From positions 1 to 64,000 of the forward strand of contig FWWN02000432.1 in assembly GCA_900175165.2 (NCBI GenBank): a stretch of DNA of 64,000 nt, written 5' to 3'. Under the pieces are notes generated by a model, which had not been told where the DNA came from, made no database searches, and saw nothing but the letters and a program-made list of their open reading frames with translations. Shown here piece by piece: positions 12,345 to 24,348 of this stretch; position 1 is the stretch's first letter, and each line of letters opens with the position of its first letter. Position numbers and translations under genes: made by a program. The DNA comes from Rhizomucor pusillus. Its lineage: Eukaryota > Mucoromycota > Mucoromycetes > Mucorales > Lichtheimiaceae.

Positions 12345-14218
12345 ATGCCTCAGTCTAGCAACAATAAAGACAATGGCAAGAATGATAACACTGACTTGTT
12401 GACGTCGTCCGCCAAAGGAGCCTACTACCTGGTGCTTTTACAGTTCGCCTCGCGTATGCTCACATTTGGACTGCATCAGATTGTACTTCGCTACACGACC
12501 GCAGAAGTGCTCGGCATCGCGTCGGTCAAGTTGGAGTTGCTGCTATCGACCATTCTGTTTATATCACGAGAAGGTTTTCGATGCGCGCTGCTGCGCGGCG
12601 AAGGCGACAACGCACAGTCATCCAAGCAAGCAGAGCAAAAAGTTACCAATTTGGCGTATATACCCACAGTACTTGGTCTCGCTACGACGCTGCTGGCATG
12701 CGGATACTATCTCTATCAAATAGATGAGGCGACCGCCATCAAATACCCATTCTACCGAACATCTGTCGTGCTTTTTGGAGCAGCGGCTTTTGCCGAACTA
12801 CTTGTTGAGCCTCTTTTCGTTCTGGCAATGAACCGGCTATATTTTCAACTACGCGTTTCTGTCGAAGGCGTTGCGGTGATCTCGCGGACGTTTGTCACGT
12901 TTGGTCTGACTCTCTGGGGAGCATCCACCGGCAGCAATGCATTCGGTGTCCTAGCGTTTGCCGCGGCCCAGCTCGTATTTGGGCTTACAATGGCTGCAGG
13001 ATACCTCGGTTTCTTCCTCAAAAAGGTGCGACGATCCGAAATGGACGCTCGCGAGTTGTATCCTCGCAAACTGCGACGCAGCGACGATACGTAAGTTATA
13101 TCGCTTCTAGGCCGATCAAAGGACGCTATTTAACGGCGTGCGATGAAACAAGAGCTGACTTCGATATTTATGTTAAAAACACAGATCATATTGGTTCGAC
13201 AGCGATATGCTAACTCTGGCTACAACCTTGACGAAGCAGTCTTTGCTGAAACATATTCTCACTGAAGGCGACAAGATGCTTATTTCTGCTCTGACAACGG
13301 ATGAAAATCAAGGCGTGTATGCATTTGTTGTAAATTACGGTAAGGTTTATCATTCACGACCAGATCGATTACAGAAGTAGTAATGGATCTATCATTGCAG
13401 GTTCCTTGATCGTGAGGATCCTTTTCCAGCCTCTAGAAGAAACCAGTCGCACTTTCTTTAGCAAGATTTTGGCGGATGCATCAAAGAAAGCGGACACCAC
13501 CACAGCGGCTGAAGTCCTCTTGATGATCCTGCAGTTTCATATACTCCTCGGTCTACTGTTTGTCTGCTTTGCAACGAACTACACGGGAGCACTCATTGAT
13601 CTGCTGGTTGGCAAAGAGTGGTCTGTGGAAAGGAACGGTCCAGCTGTCTTGGCTGTGTACTGTGCATACGTCCCAGTCATGGGCGTGAACGGTATCACCG
13701 AAGCGTTCGTGCAAGCGGTTGCCAGCAAATCCGATCTGCAAACTTTGAGTTACTACATGGTTGCGTTTTCCGCATGTTTCATGGCATCCGGCTACCTTTT
13801 CATGAGCGTACTGGACCTTGGCGCTATCGGCCTTGTCCTTGCCAATATCGTCAACCTTGGTATTCGTATAGCTTACAGTTGGTCGTATATTACAAAGTAC
13901 TTTGAAAAAAGCACCGTAAAACGTCCACTCGCTGTACGAAACTGGTTCCCGCGCCTGCCGACTTTGCTCGTCTTTGTGTTATCCTGGATCGTTACGAGTT
14001 ATTCGGAGCAAACTATTGGATGGCAGACGCTAAATCATAAGGTTTTACACATTGGCATTGGTGTTCTGTGCTTTCTGGTGACAGCTGGTGTAACGTAAGT
14101 CTGTATATCCACGTAAATTTGTCTGCATGCACTTACTCTAGCCGACTGTAGGGTATGGCAAGAAAAATCCTGGATTAACGACATGAGACGAATGATGAAA
14201 TCTGGTAAAACAGATTAA
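12345..14218 (+). CDS. RFT1: RFT1, ER membrane protein of dolichol-oligosaccharide flipping
   Basis: Four exons (12345-13090, 13185-13339, 13401-14094, 14152-14218) give exactly 554 codons. The N-terminal block with LLQFASRMLTFGLHQIVLR and SREGFRCALLRGE is the signature of the Rft1 family. About a dozen hydrophobic helices follow. Rft1 is required for, though its direct role is debated in, translocation of Man5GlcNAc2-PP-dolichol to the ER lumen for N-glycosylation. The short last exon encodes WQEKSWINDMRRMMK. The ATG lies 88 bp after the ULA1 stop, on the same strand. Confidence 0.93.
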
Positions 14219-15049
14219 TGATTGTAAGCGATATCTTCGCCAGCACCCATGTAACACTGATGAATTAATAAAGATAATCACAAATACATGAGATATTGAT
14301 ATTGGACATCTAAAAAATGCTTGCATCAACCGTTTCATACAGCAACTTATTTTTTCAATCTTAAATGCGACTCAAAGCTTTAGGTCACAAATGAGAAGTT
14401 CTTGCTATCCTTCAACATCTCAACACCTCTAGCATCACTTGCCATTGGAGTTTCTCACATGGCTTCCTCGAGAGAATAATTTATCGATCTTCATTTTCAC
14501 CAACTACTCAATATAATAAAGTGCTGTTTAGTTCATCTAAATTTTTTTCAAGCAGGTTATCGATACATACGGCATAATGCCCATTTCTCCTGTCTGTAGC
14601 ACCTATGAATCCGTATTTCATGCACTGAGTTCTAATATCTGCAAATGCCGACGAGATAGCTTTCATGCTGTACAGGATGGGAATGCCTTCAAATACGCAT
14701 AAGTGTATCCTAAGCGTGGATTAAGCTATGGCTCTGCTCTTGGTTGCAGACTTTTGCTGCATTCGATGTGGTTGTTACATAACTTTCTCTGACAACGAAC
14801 GCTCAAAAATGCTTGCGGCAGCTTTCATGCGGAGATCATCCTTCTCTACATTGCTGCCCAATGCAGCCAGAAACTTAAATGGTAGTGCTTTCCAAGGCAT
14901 ATACATTGGCTTTCCTTACAATCATTATAAACCTTCTTGTCAACTATAATTAGTAGAAAAAGAGGTCAGGTGACTTTCCTTTTTTGCTGTTGTCAGCAAC
15001 CGCCCCCAAAACTATAAAACGTCGCTTCCCTCTCACCCTCTCCCTCTTT
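14219..15049. other. Gene-poor interval upstream of U5
   Basis: I see no convincing gene in these 830 bases. Short open frames (for example 14728-14949) have no recognisable domain and lie in AT-rich sequence. The first part is the RFT1 3' untranslated region, with AATAAA near 14266. The last 40 bases carry a TATA-like element (see separate entry). Confidence 0.6.
15013..15019 (+). promoter_or_regulatory. TATA-like box upstream of U5 snRNA
   Basis: TATAAAA lies about 35-45 bases before the inferred 5' end of the U5 RNA. That is suitable spacing for a Pol II snRNA promoter. The assignment rests on position and sequence only. Confidence 0.5.
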
Positions 15050-15195
15050 TCTTCCCTTGTGCCTCTGTCTTGTAATCATATCGGATAAATCTTTCGCCTT
15101 TTACTAAAGATTTCCGTGGATGCTAAGGAGGTTACCACCAATTTTTTCTTTTCTTTATCCTCCCCGACGCTAAACCCCTCGCGGGTCCTAGCTTC
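15050..15195 (+). ncRNA. U5: U5 spliceosomal snRNA
   Basis: The invariant loop 1 GCCUUUUAC sits at about 15095-15103, inside the canonical stem ATAAATCTTTC...TAAAGATTTCCGTGGA, which matches human U5 almost base for base from memory. An Sm site (AATTTTTTC, 15140-15148) follows. A 3' hairpin can form at 15169-15192, with GCTA/TAGC and ACCC/GGGT stems. U5 aligns the two exons during both splicing steps, through loop 1. The exact ends are estimates: the 5' end from base pairing of GCCTC with GAGGT and the 3' end from the hairpin. The intron-rich genes around it fit a full spliceosome. Confidence 0.92.
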
Positions 15196-16459
15196 ACGGA
15201 TCTTGCGAAGCGGACCAGCTGGATACCTCTGCTCTGCAGAATATTTTGGCTGGATATCTGCTCTGCATGCACAACGGAAGCTAGTTGTCAGTTGCAGGAG
15301 GACGAGTCAGATGCGGTGTAGCTTCTGAACTGGGGACCTCGATCCTGCGCATCCTAACTTCTGATACCCTTCCCTGATCTGGGTAGGTAGCTCTGGCACG
15401 TCAACGGTTCCTTTGTTTGCTGGCTTCGTTAGAGGCTTCATTCATTCCTAGCCGGGTTGGGTGGCCTGTTGCAGGACGTAAATCCCCTCAGGAAAGTGAT
15501 ATGAAGTTTTAAAAGAAAATGAAGAACAAAGGGAGCAGTGACCATCATAATAATAAAGCCTTTCAAGGTCGCTCTCTCTCGACTAGGTAGCATTGGGCTG
15601 CCACTTGTTTAGGGGTGGGGGAATGGGCAGAGATTAAGTGCAACGTTGGTGACTGTAGCAGTGCTGGAATCTGTTAATATTGCTCAGTTTGTCGATGTCG
15701 TAAAAACGCGCAAAGATCGTGCAAGATAATTGGGACGATGAGCATTACGGTTGGGTTGCTATCTTGGAGTGTCGCAGCAAGTTTTGGGCTTACCGACTTT
15801 GTTTCCTCGTGTTGAAACTACAATATCTTAGCTATGCGCAAAAGAATAATCTCGTATCGTATAGATTGCTTACAAAGTGTGCCGAGAACCACATCTTATT
15901 CAATCATCTGCAAACTAGCGTGAAAGAACTTGAATAGAAGGTTCACTTTTTGATTTTGTCAGTTGGATGGAAATGTACGGTGTTTCGTATTCTAAATCTT
16001 GCGCAATACATGCTTATTCAAGAAATATGAAGACCTTAATGCTTATGCCTTTGGCAAAAGCTGCCAGTAGCACCGTAATAAAAAGACGGAGTTTGGGTTA
16101 TGTATAAACGTGTTCCTTCCTCAGCTAAGGACTTTTTGTAATATCTCTTTATCACTTTTAATCAATGGAGGAGTACATAACATCCACTGTTTATTCTTGA
16201 TATTGCAGTTTTTCATACCGCTTCCCCTTTGAACTTGTTACTTTAATCTATGCTCAGCTTTCGCATTTGGAAGCTAAGCTTTTTCATCTTTGATCCCAGG
16301 TTGTTGTTTCGCACTTACGACCTTGCACATGACCCCGCTTGTTCATTACTGTCCAGTATTGCATTTTGATGCACGTCCCTGAATTACCATTTTAAGATCG
16401 GAGACGCAAAGAAGCCACCCTCCAGACTCGTCTGCCACGGTCAACGTTTCTTGTTTGAC
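15196..16459. other. Intergenic region between U5 and NUC1, with a short direct repeat
   Basis: No protein gene is supported. An imperfect direct repeat of about 20 bases (GCTGGATAcctCTGCTCTGCA and GCTGGATATCTGCTCTGCA) lies at 15218-15238 and 15249-15267. The segment 15,330-15,500 is GC-richer and hairpin-prone (CCTGTTGCAGG near 15464), but I could not match it to a known RNA. The last few hundred bases are the likely NUC1 promoter and leader. Confidence 0.5.
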
Positions 16460-17568
16460 ATGGCCACACCTGTTGCCGAGCGTGTAACATTCCTCGTTGG
16501 AGGTGCTGCGTTGGGAGCTGTCTCCTACGCCGCCTACCAAAAATATGTGCAGAAACCTCGCCCAGCAGCTGTACCTGTTCCTGTGCCTGCCGCTGCACCG
16601 CCTGCTCCCACCGCTGCTCCAGGTCGTTCTTTGAGCAACATTGAAAAGGCAAAGAGCATTCTTCCATTCGGCTTCCCCGGTATGCAGTCTACCAGAGAGG
16701 GAGAGGATTTTTCAAATAAAACAAGACTTTCTAATTGATATATGTAATTTATCAGGACCTGTCAACGACCTTGTGTATCGAAGCGCCTACGTAGCATCCT
16801 ACAACCGACGAGACAGAAACCCCAACTGGGTCGCCGAACATTTGACACCCGAGTCTCTCAAGCGCACTGAAGGAGTCGACCGCGGCAAATCCAACTTTCA
16901 AGAAGATCCCAATATCCCTGTTCAATTCCGTGCAAAGTTGGCCGATTATTTCAAGAGCAATTACGATCGTGGCCACATGGTACCCGCAGCCGATGTCAAG
17001 TTTGATCAGGAAGCCATGAATGAAACATTCTACTTGACCAACATTTCTCCTCAAGTCGGCGATGGATTCAACCGAGACTGTAAGTTTTTGTTTTTTATGC
17101 ACCGAAAGAAGAACAAGTATATTCACGAATGCATTTTCAGACTGGGCACATGTTGAGAACTTTTGCCGTTCGCTCACAAAGTCTTTCCCTGACGTCTATG
17201 TGTTCACTGGTCCGTTGTATCTGCCGCATCAGGAGAGCGATGGCAAATTCTATGTCAAATACCAGGTTATTGGCAACCCACCGAACGTTGCTGTTCCTAC
17301 CCACTTTTACAAGGTGATCTTAACTCAGCGTAACGGCCAATACAGTGTGGGCGCATTTGTCCTGCCGAACCAACCTATCCCTGACGAAGTTCCGCTTGAG
17401 AATTTCAAGGTGCCTTTGGATGCCGTTGAGCGTGGTGCTGGTATCACGTTCTTTGACGGAATGGGTCCTGCCAAAGCAGGCTTGAAGGACTTGTGCCGCG
17501 AAACTAAATGCCAGATCGTGCTCTCCAAATTCCACGAGGCCAAGAAGAAGGGTCTCATCTCTGCATAG
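16460..17568 (+). CDS. NUC1: Mitochondrial DNA/RNA non-specific nuclease NUC1 (EndoG)
   Basis: Three exons (16460-16679, 16756-17079, 17141-17568) give 323 residues. The beta-beta-alpha-metal nuclease motif DRGHM is intact, with catalytic His at about residue 147, followed by the NETFYLTNISPQ segment of the family. The N-terminus has a hydrophobic stretch (VTFLVGGAALGAVSYAAY), then a Pro/Ala linker, as in mitochondrial EndoG homologues. NUC1 degrades nucleic acid in mitochondria and during regulated cell death. ATG 16460 is preferred, since the frame upstream has only a TTG. The 3' end converges on the coiled-coil gene at 17701. Confidence 0.95.
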
Positions 17569-17700
17569 ACAGCAAAATGTATTTAACATTACATAGATAT
17601 AAGCTTTATTCGTCCTTTCTTTTTCTTTTTTAAAAAAAACTTTGTACATTATGTTAACAACATCATTTGCAAGAACAAGGAAAACTATTGAAGCATCGTT

Positions 17701-20700
17701 CTAGAAGCACATGAATTTGCTCTTTTTGCGCATCAATTCTTCCATCCTGTCTTCGAGGATATGCCGGGCCTTTTCAGCCTTTTCTTTCAGTCGTCGCTCG
17801 CGTTCAAGTGCTTCTTCCAGTTGCTGATACTCTTCTGCGGTTTTTGTTGCTGCAGAATGTTGCTGTGTGCGTGCTTGGTCGATCTGGCTACGCAAGTTGG
17901 CAATCTCCATACTTGAGGCTTGCTTCTCGCGCGATAGTGCTTCGAGCTGCTTCTTTGCTTCACGTACAGCATGTTCTGATCGAGACAGCTGAGCTTCAAG
18001 TTTGCTGATAACTTCCTGGTGCGCCTTGACATCGCCTTCTGCAGTGCGCATCTTGCGCTGGAGGGTGGTGATAATGCGCTCGTAGCGTTCAGACGTCAGA
18101 CTGTCGCCTCCATCTGAATTGATATCGCTGACGGTTGCTGTGGTCATGGAATCCTGGCGTTGGAGAGGCGTAGAAGACAAACTGCGTGCAGGCTGCATTG
18201 GTGGAGATTGTGGAGGCGGGGAGGATGGTAGGGGAGGAAGTGCAGAAGGAACAGGAGGAAGTGGGTTGGAAGGTGGCGCTGAAGGTGGAGGAAGATAGGC
18301 TGCACTGGCTGATGAAGCTCGGGCTCGCATCGTTCTCAGTAGCATTTCTGAGCGTACAGAGCTGGATGATCCACGTTTGCTGAGTTCCTCGTCAACGGTG
18401 TCGTCTCCTGGTCGATAACCGCCTGGAACAGACCGAAGCGAACCGGATTTTGGAAGTCGGGCAGGCAGGCTGTTCTGAGAGATATCACGAGGCAATTTGT
18501 GATATGGAGGAGGGGATAGGACGCGCGGCGTGCAAGGAGGTGATGATACAATGTTGGTAGCGGAATCACGGTTGCTGTTGGATGCGACGACGGTTCCTGT
18601 TGAACAAAGGTTGCTCATACTGCGTCGAGGTAGCAATGATTCCATTTCCTTCTCAAGACGATTATTCGCCGATGCCAGTCGCATTATTTCGAGCTCCAAG
18701 TTTCGTGTTTCTAGAGACATCTTGCTTCGTTGCAAGACGAGCTGTCCTTCCAGATCATGTACTTGGGAAATCAGTTGTGCGTTGTCTTCCGATAGCTGCA
18801 TCACTTTTTGGACTAGGTCGGCATCTTTGACGACATAGCTGTCATCGTTAGTATCTTCACTATCCTTCTTTTGTTCTTTCTGCGCCAATGCGAGAGCATC
18901 TGAAAGCCGCGTGATGGTCGCCTCTTTTTCTGTCAGCTGTCGCTCCTTCTCTTCAAGTCGTCTCAGTAGATCCCCTTGGTCTCCGTTTAGAGACTTTTCC
19001 ATGTCCCTTTTCTGCTTTTCTGCACGCTCGACATCTTGCAGTGCTCGCTCCAGACGTCGTTCGTATTCTTTCTGATCTTCCTTGACAGTGTCCTGAAGAG
19101 CTGCAATCTTGGCTTCGAGAGCAGTTATTTTGGCGATAGCGTCCTTGGATGAATCAGACATGTTGTTGCGATCCTGCAATTGCTGCTGCAAGCTGTGTAA
19201 CAGTTGTTGCTTGGATGTTAGCTCGACAGACAATGCCTTTTGTTCTCTCTTGGCCGTTTCTAGCTCCCGATCAAGTTCAACAACCCGGTCCTCAATGGCT
19301 TTTCCGCGCTGCAGCTCGATGTCTGTTTGCAACTTGTCCTGCTTCATCTCGTTTATCGTTTTCTGAAACTCATCTGCTTGCGACTGGACCTTGCTCAGTT
19401 TCTCAAGCAGCTCATCCTTTTCAGCTGTTAAGTTCTCTATGAGGATTTCCTTGTCCTTCATTTCCTTGTCGTACTGAGCCTTCCAGTCCTGGAGAGTCTC
19501 CGATGTCTGATGAAGTTTGGTATCCTGCAGTCTCAAAGTTCCATCGACGTAAGAAACAAGTTGATTCAGCTGCGTGCGCTCGGCCTTGACGTGCTCGATA
19601 TCTCTGGACAGGAATGCGACCTTGTCCTGTAATTGCTGGATATGTTGCTCTTTCTTGTCGCAGTTCTCTTCAAGGAGCAATATCTCTTGATCGCGTTCAG
19701 ACAACTGTAGTCGCAGCGTATTTGTCAAATCCTCCATCTGCGACAGCTTGGTTTCCATGCAAGCAATGATGAGCTGCTGCTTTTCCTCAACTTGTTCCAG
19801 AGATCTAAATTCGAGACGGACTCGCTCAAGTTGTTCAACGCCAAGCTGTATTTGAGTCTGCATGCTACTTTCTTGGTCACGCATCTGTTTATCCAAGAGT
19901 CTACGCTCCTGTTTGGATTCCTTCAGCTCTTGCTCGAGCTTACTTTGGCCTACGAGGAGCGTTTCAATCGTGCCTTGGAGCGCAGCCATGGTATCTGCAT
20001 CCTTTTGCTGCTTCTGCTGCAACTCTTCCGTGCGCTCCTGAGCTTTTGCAAGCGAATCTTCAAGCTGCTGTATTTGCTTGGCCTGGGCGTCGCGCAAAGC
20101 CTGCAATTCTCGGTGCAATTTGCTAACTTGGTCCAGTTGCGTCTCTAGTTCAGATACTTGGGTCGTCTTGCTGTCTAACTGCTGCTGTGCTTCCGAAAGT
20201 AGCAATCGAGACTCCTCCAGTTGCTTCTTCAAGGTAACGACGGTTTCATCCTCTAATAAATTGGCAGATGGATCAAGGTCAGCCTTGAATTTCTGCAGCA
20301 ACTGTTTCAGCTCTTGGCCGTCCTTTTCATCGAGCTTGGTTTCAAGTTCTGCGACGTATCGAAGCACCATCTTCTTGTGCCGCAAGAATCTGCCCATTTG
20401 ATCGAGCGCTTGCTGCTCCGAAGCGAACATGGCTTCATACTCGGCGATTTTCATGGCCTGATCCTGAAGTGCTTCGTCGGACCGTCCAAGCGCCTCCTTG
20501 GCAGCTTCGAGTTGCGATTTCAAGTCGTTGAAAATACTGTCTTCATTGGCTTTGTCTTTGAGCTTCTTCTCGACGTAATCGTTGCGTTCACGTGTCACTG
20601 CCACTTGATTTTGCAACTCTTCTACTTGTCGGCGCAGATCAACAAGTAATGCGTCTTGAACCTCCGAACTATCGGGAATCGTAATCGTAGTCCGCGTTGA

Positions 20701-22182
20701 ACATGTCGAGATGATGTGTGGCCGCTCGCTATCCGACAGTGAAGAAGAGGACGACGACGAAGTGGAGGAAGAGGATTGGGTCGAAACCGGCACCTCTTCC
20801 TGCCGACGCTGCTGCTGTTTCGGTTCTTCTTGTCGTTGCTGCAGACCATGATCAACAAGGGATTCTGTTTCCGGGTTTGTCATGACAGCACGTTCTTTGG
20901 TGGACTTTCCATCGTCGTTGTTGTCACTCTCCGTAACAGACTGTTTGCTGACAGGCAATTTGCATACTTTTGAGACATAGTCGACGATACGCTTAGATGT
21001 AGATGCATCGTCTTGATCATCGTTCCCGATATGAATAGAAGCAGCGAGGACAAAGGTATCAAGTGGATCGGGTATCAGTGTCGATGGTGAGACGTCAATT
21101 TGCCCTTTAGATATGGCAGACAAGCTTTTGCTGACAGTATCCAGATCGCTTTCGCTTTCACAGCTCAAGTCAATAAACCGTAACTTGGACTCGGTCGTTG
21201 TCCATTTCTCATCTTCGTCTTCTTCGCTGCCACTTTGTCGAGCCTGTTTTTCCATCTGGCCGACCATGGCTTTTACGTTGAGAGAGCTAACGCGGCGTCC
21301 GACGGTGCGTGAAGATACGGCCTGTTGCGACGACGAAGGCGGCGGTGGTGGTGGCGGGCGACTCTTCTGAGGTTGCGAGCGTTTTTCTTGCATCACTGTG
21401 ATGGTTAACGTCTCGGTTGATTTTTTCGCTTTTTCGAGGTATCTACGATGAATATTAGAATATTTTTTTGCTATTGTTCCCCGTTAAGCTCTGAAGTAGA
21501 AAAGAGGAAATATTTACTCTGTGAAATCTGCAATGCTGTTCACCACGATCCCGTCAGAAATACTAGTGGATACTCGCACAGTGGCCGATCTTTGAGATAA
21601 AGGACCAGGAGTGGACCCACGTCGGGGGATGCTGCTGACAGGTCGTAATCTCGTCGCGGTAGCGGACTGAGAGGGGCGTAGGTTTAGGGAAGAACGTGGT
21701 TTTCTCCCGAGTCGATCAAGCAAGATCTTTACGGCGTGCAATGCAATGTTTGCATCTGCAATACCCTAAATTTGGTATATCATCAATGACAAACTGTCGC
21801 CGCTTGATATTGCTTTTGTTGTTGCTTGCTTGCTTACATGTATCAAGACAGTGGTGTTGTGACCTATTAAGAAAAATAGGCATGCTCCGTCAGAAGACTT
21901 TGCGTCTGTGCGCGTTCACTTTTGCAACCCCCTTGCAACCCCTTATTGTTAAGAGAAATAGCTTACCATCTAATACTCGGTCAACGAGACTAGCAGGTTT
22001 CAAAACAGTATCAAATTTGTATACATTGTTGTCAATCGTTACAGTGCTGGACTCAGTGTTCTCACTGCTATTTACTATATGAAGAGCTGCGATGTATGGT
22101 GTGTTACAATCTGTCTGCTGGCTGAAATTCAGAGTCGGCAGTTACACCCACCCGCTTGAACACGTTTCATCTTTTGCTGCAT
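17701..22182 (-). CDS. Large coiled-coil protein with a degenerate N-terminal kinesin-motor remnant
   Basis: Five exons (22182-22152, 22086-21967, 21863-21838, 21765-21518, 21442-17701) join in frame to 1,388 residues. The N-terminus resembles a kinesin motor: VQAALHI, then TVTIDNNVYKFDTVLKP, then a DGHNTTVLIHG stretch where kinesins have DGYNGTVFAYG. The following P-loop (GQTGSGKT) is replaced by GIADANIAL. A GIVVNSIADF...YLEKAKKS block resembles the kinesin GVxVxGLxE...LLEKG strand and helix. No switch I or switch II is present. A proline-rich linker and about 650 residues of heptad coiled coil follow, then a Pro/Ser-rich region and a final coiled coil. I infer a non-motor, kinesin-derived cytoskeletal scaffold; the coiled coil itself is certain. 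Confidence 0.75.
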
Positions 22183-22464
22183 ATAATTATTATTTATAGT
22201 ACTTGTAGCAAGCGGTAATTTGGATTGGTTCATCATTGAAAAAAAAAAGTAAGAGAAGAAGGGATAAGGACAAGGGGAAGAAAGAAAGGATGATCAAGGA
22301 GGCCTTAATGGGCAGTTTAGGGTTAATGAATGGAGCGGGGGTGGGTGGAGTATATTCTGCGAAAATGAGGGTAACAGAACGCAAAAGAGAAGAGAGAAAA
22401 AAGAAAAGAAACAAAAGAAAGGAAATAGACCCAATTTTTCATCAAGCCAAGAGAGTTGAAAACT

Positions 22465-23775
22465 TTAATCTCGATTCAAGATTCTAACAGCATCCTTCGA
22501 AAAGATATAACTGGCACCAGACCAAATGGTTGTACCACCTACCAGCCAACTGCGGGAAAGAAAAAAAAAATTAGAACCTCCATTGGTCCCGGGTCTTCCA
22601 ACAACTCTCTCCCCCTCTCGCGCGTCCGTGTATATATATACTTACTGCAATGCTGACATGTAGACGGCTGGAGGCCACGTTAATGCGGTGGATGTCAGGG
22701 ACAGTCCCATGAGCAAAAGCTGCAATGCAGTGTTAACTTTGCTGATCATTGTTGGCCGAACTTCAGCTGAAGGTATTGAAAAATCGAAATATCGGACTAG
22801 CGTTTTCTTGTGCAGCGTCCAATTAAAGCATTGTTCAATCAAACTGCTTGCTTTATATGACTAAAGGCACTTACCGGTTCCGGTAATGAAATGTAGCGAT
22901 AGTAAAATGCCGCAAGCACCAGACCGGCATCTCGTCCCAGGATGATGGCAGCTAGTGGCACTGGATGGAGTAGTCAATAAATATCCTGACGTTTTCTTTT
23001 TACTGTGTCTCGAAGTTCTCTTGCCACTGCTCTCTTACATGGTAACACATTGTCGGCTGCGAGTGTAACGGTCATGACCGTCATCAGAGCCTTGTCAGCC
23101 GCAGGATCTATAATGCTACCGACGACTGTCTTGAGGTTGTATCTGCGTGCGATGAATCCGTCCAACTAGCAGTCCTTTCTGAGCAAAACGTGATCTAAGA
23201 GATAATAGAAGCGAACTAACCAGGTCTGTGAAGCCCGCCAATGCAAAGATGCCTAATGCGAGTTGATAATCTTGATGCATAATTAAATATCCAATGTAGG
23301 GTGCAGATGCAAGGCGCGTGAACGTCAAAAAGTTTGGTATTGTGTATATATTTTCATGCGTTGGGATTATCTTTATATTGGCGTGAGATCCCAGGGTCGA
23401 GTTATCTTGCGAATTTGCTGTTTACCTTGGTGATAACTTTCTTTGCATTCTGTGCTTTTTGCTGCAACGCTGCTTTGCGGTCCTCACGGTTGCTGTTATT
23501 CGGTGACTTCGTTGCGATGAGCCACCGTCTGGTTTCTAGCATGCGACTACAAGCAAATCGTGTTCCCAATCGCTTGGCCCTTCGACAGCATGTTATAATG
23601 TATGCTTAAGAAACGTGTTGTTGTGGACTCCTTACCCTGGTTGACGTATTATTGACAAGCGCTGTGACAAGCATGCTGATATATTGGCCGCACAAGGTTG
23701 TACATTCGTCGTGAATCGCCGCGATGCAGCTGCCGTGTAAATTGGTCGGATACCCAGTCGTCGTAAGAGCAACAT
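22465..23775 (-). CDS. CRD1: Mitochondrial cardiolipin synthase (CDP-alcohol phosphatidyltransferase)
   Basis: The minus-strand gene starts MLLLRRLGIRPIYTAAASRRF, an arginine-rich mitochondrial targeting peptide. Later exons give IPNFLTFTRLASAPYIGYLI and then the CDP-alcohol phosphatidyltransferase region, with a DGFIARRYNLKTVVGSIIDP-type core (DG...AR...G...D...D pattern). The C-terminal exons read WLVGGTTIWSGASYIFSK to TAA at 22465. The enzyme joins CDP-diacylglycerol and phosphatidylglycerol to make cardiolipin in the inner membrane. Several hydrophobic helices agree with that. The intron before IIPTHENIY was placed using an AAAG acceptor. The downstream ORF at 22190-22440 overlaps only the 3' untranslated region. 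Confidence 0.9.
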
Positions 23776-24348
23776 TGCAAAAGTGACAAGTTGGGCGTGG
23801 AGGGCGCCCTTTTGTTTGGGACAGGCACCCCGCGTTGACCTTTCCCGCTCGCCCGCGCTGAGGCTTGCTGCCAATTGATACCCGGCGGGAACGACCGCCC
23901 GCCTTCCTCCTACTATGTAGTTTATGAGATTCCGTGCTTCTCTTGTTCATGCTTCTGGCTCGGTTTTACGTGAGACGAAATTGTTAAAATTCCTTGTGTA
24001 CATACGCAAAATATAGCACTCCCGTTGCTGTGAAGTCCACATGCTTGGAAAAAAATGAATAAGTCAAGAATTTATACGTAAAGAGGATAACTAGAAAAAT
24101 ATACGCCGTATGTATATGTTTGAGAATAAACGCTAAAGGCATTGGGACACTGAAGAAGAAGAAATCTAAAAGTACGTGTGTGCGCCGTCTCCGGGTACGG
24201 CAGAGGTAAAAGAAAAAGAAGGGGTAAAAGAGAGATAGAGATTTTGTGTGTATGTGCGACAGTGATAGGGCAAAGGTTTGTTACTATACTACTTTTTTCT
24301 CATAATACTTGGTTTCGTTTTTTCTGCATAGGGGACAATAAAGACTCT
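23776..24348. other. CRD1 upstream region and 3' flank of the next gene
   Basis: These 570 bases hold the presumed CRD1 promoter and the 3' untranslated region of the acidic protein gene. A frame at 23606-23950 on the minus strand overlaps CRD1 exon 1 and shows no domain. I see no further gene. Confidence 0.55.

Noticed and set aside
15440..15500. Possible SRP RNA 5' domain (GCCGGGTTGGGTGGC)
   Set aside because: No S-domain signature (GGAAACGGAGCAG-like) follows within 500 bases, and the match is short.
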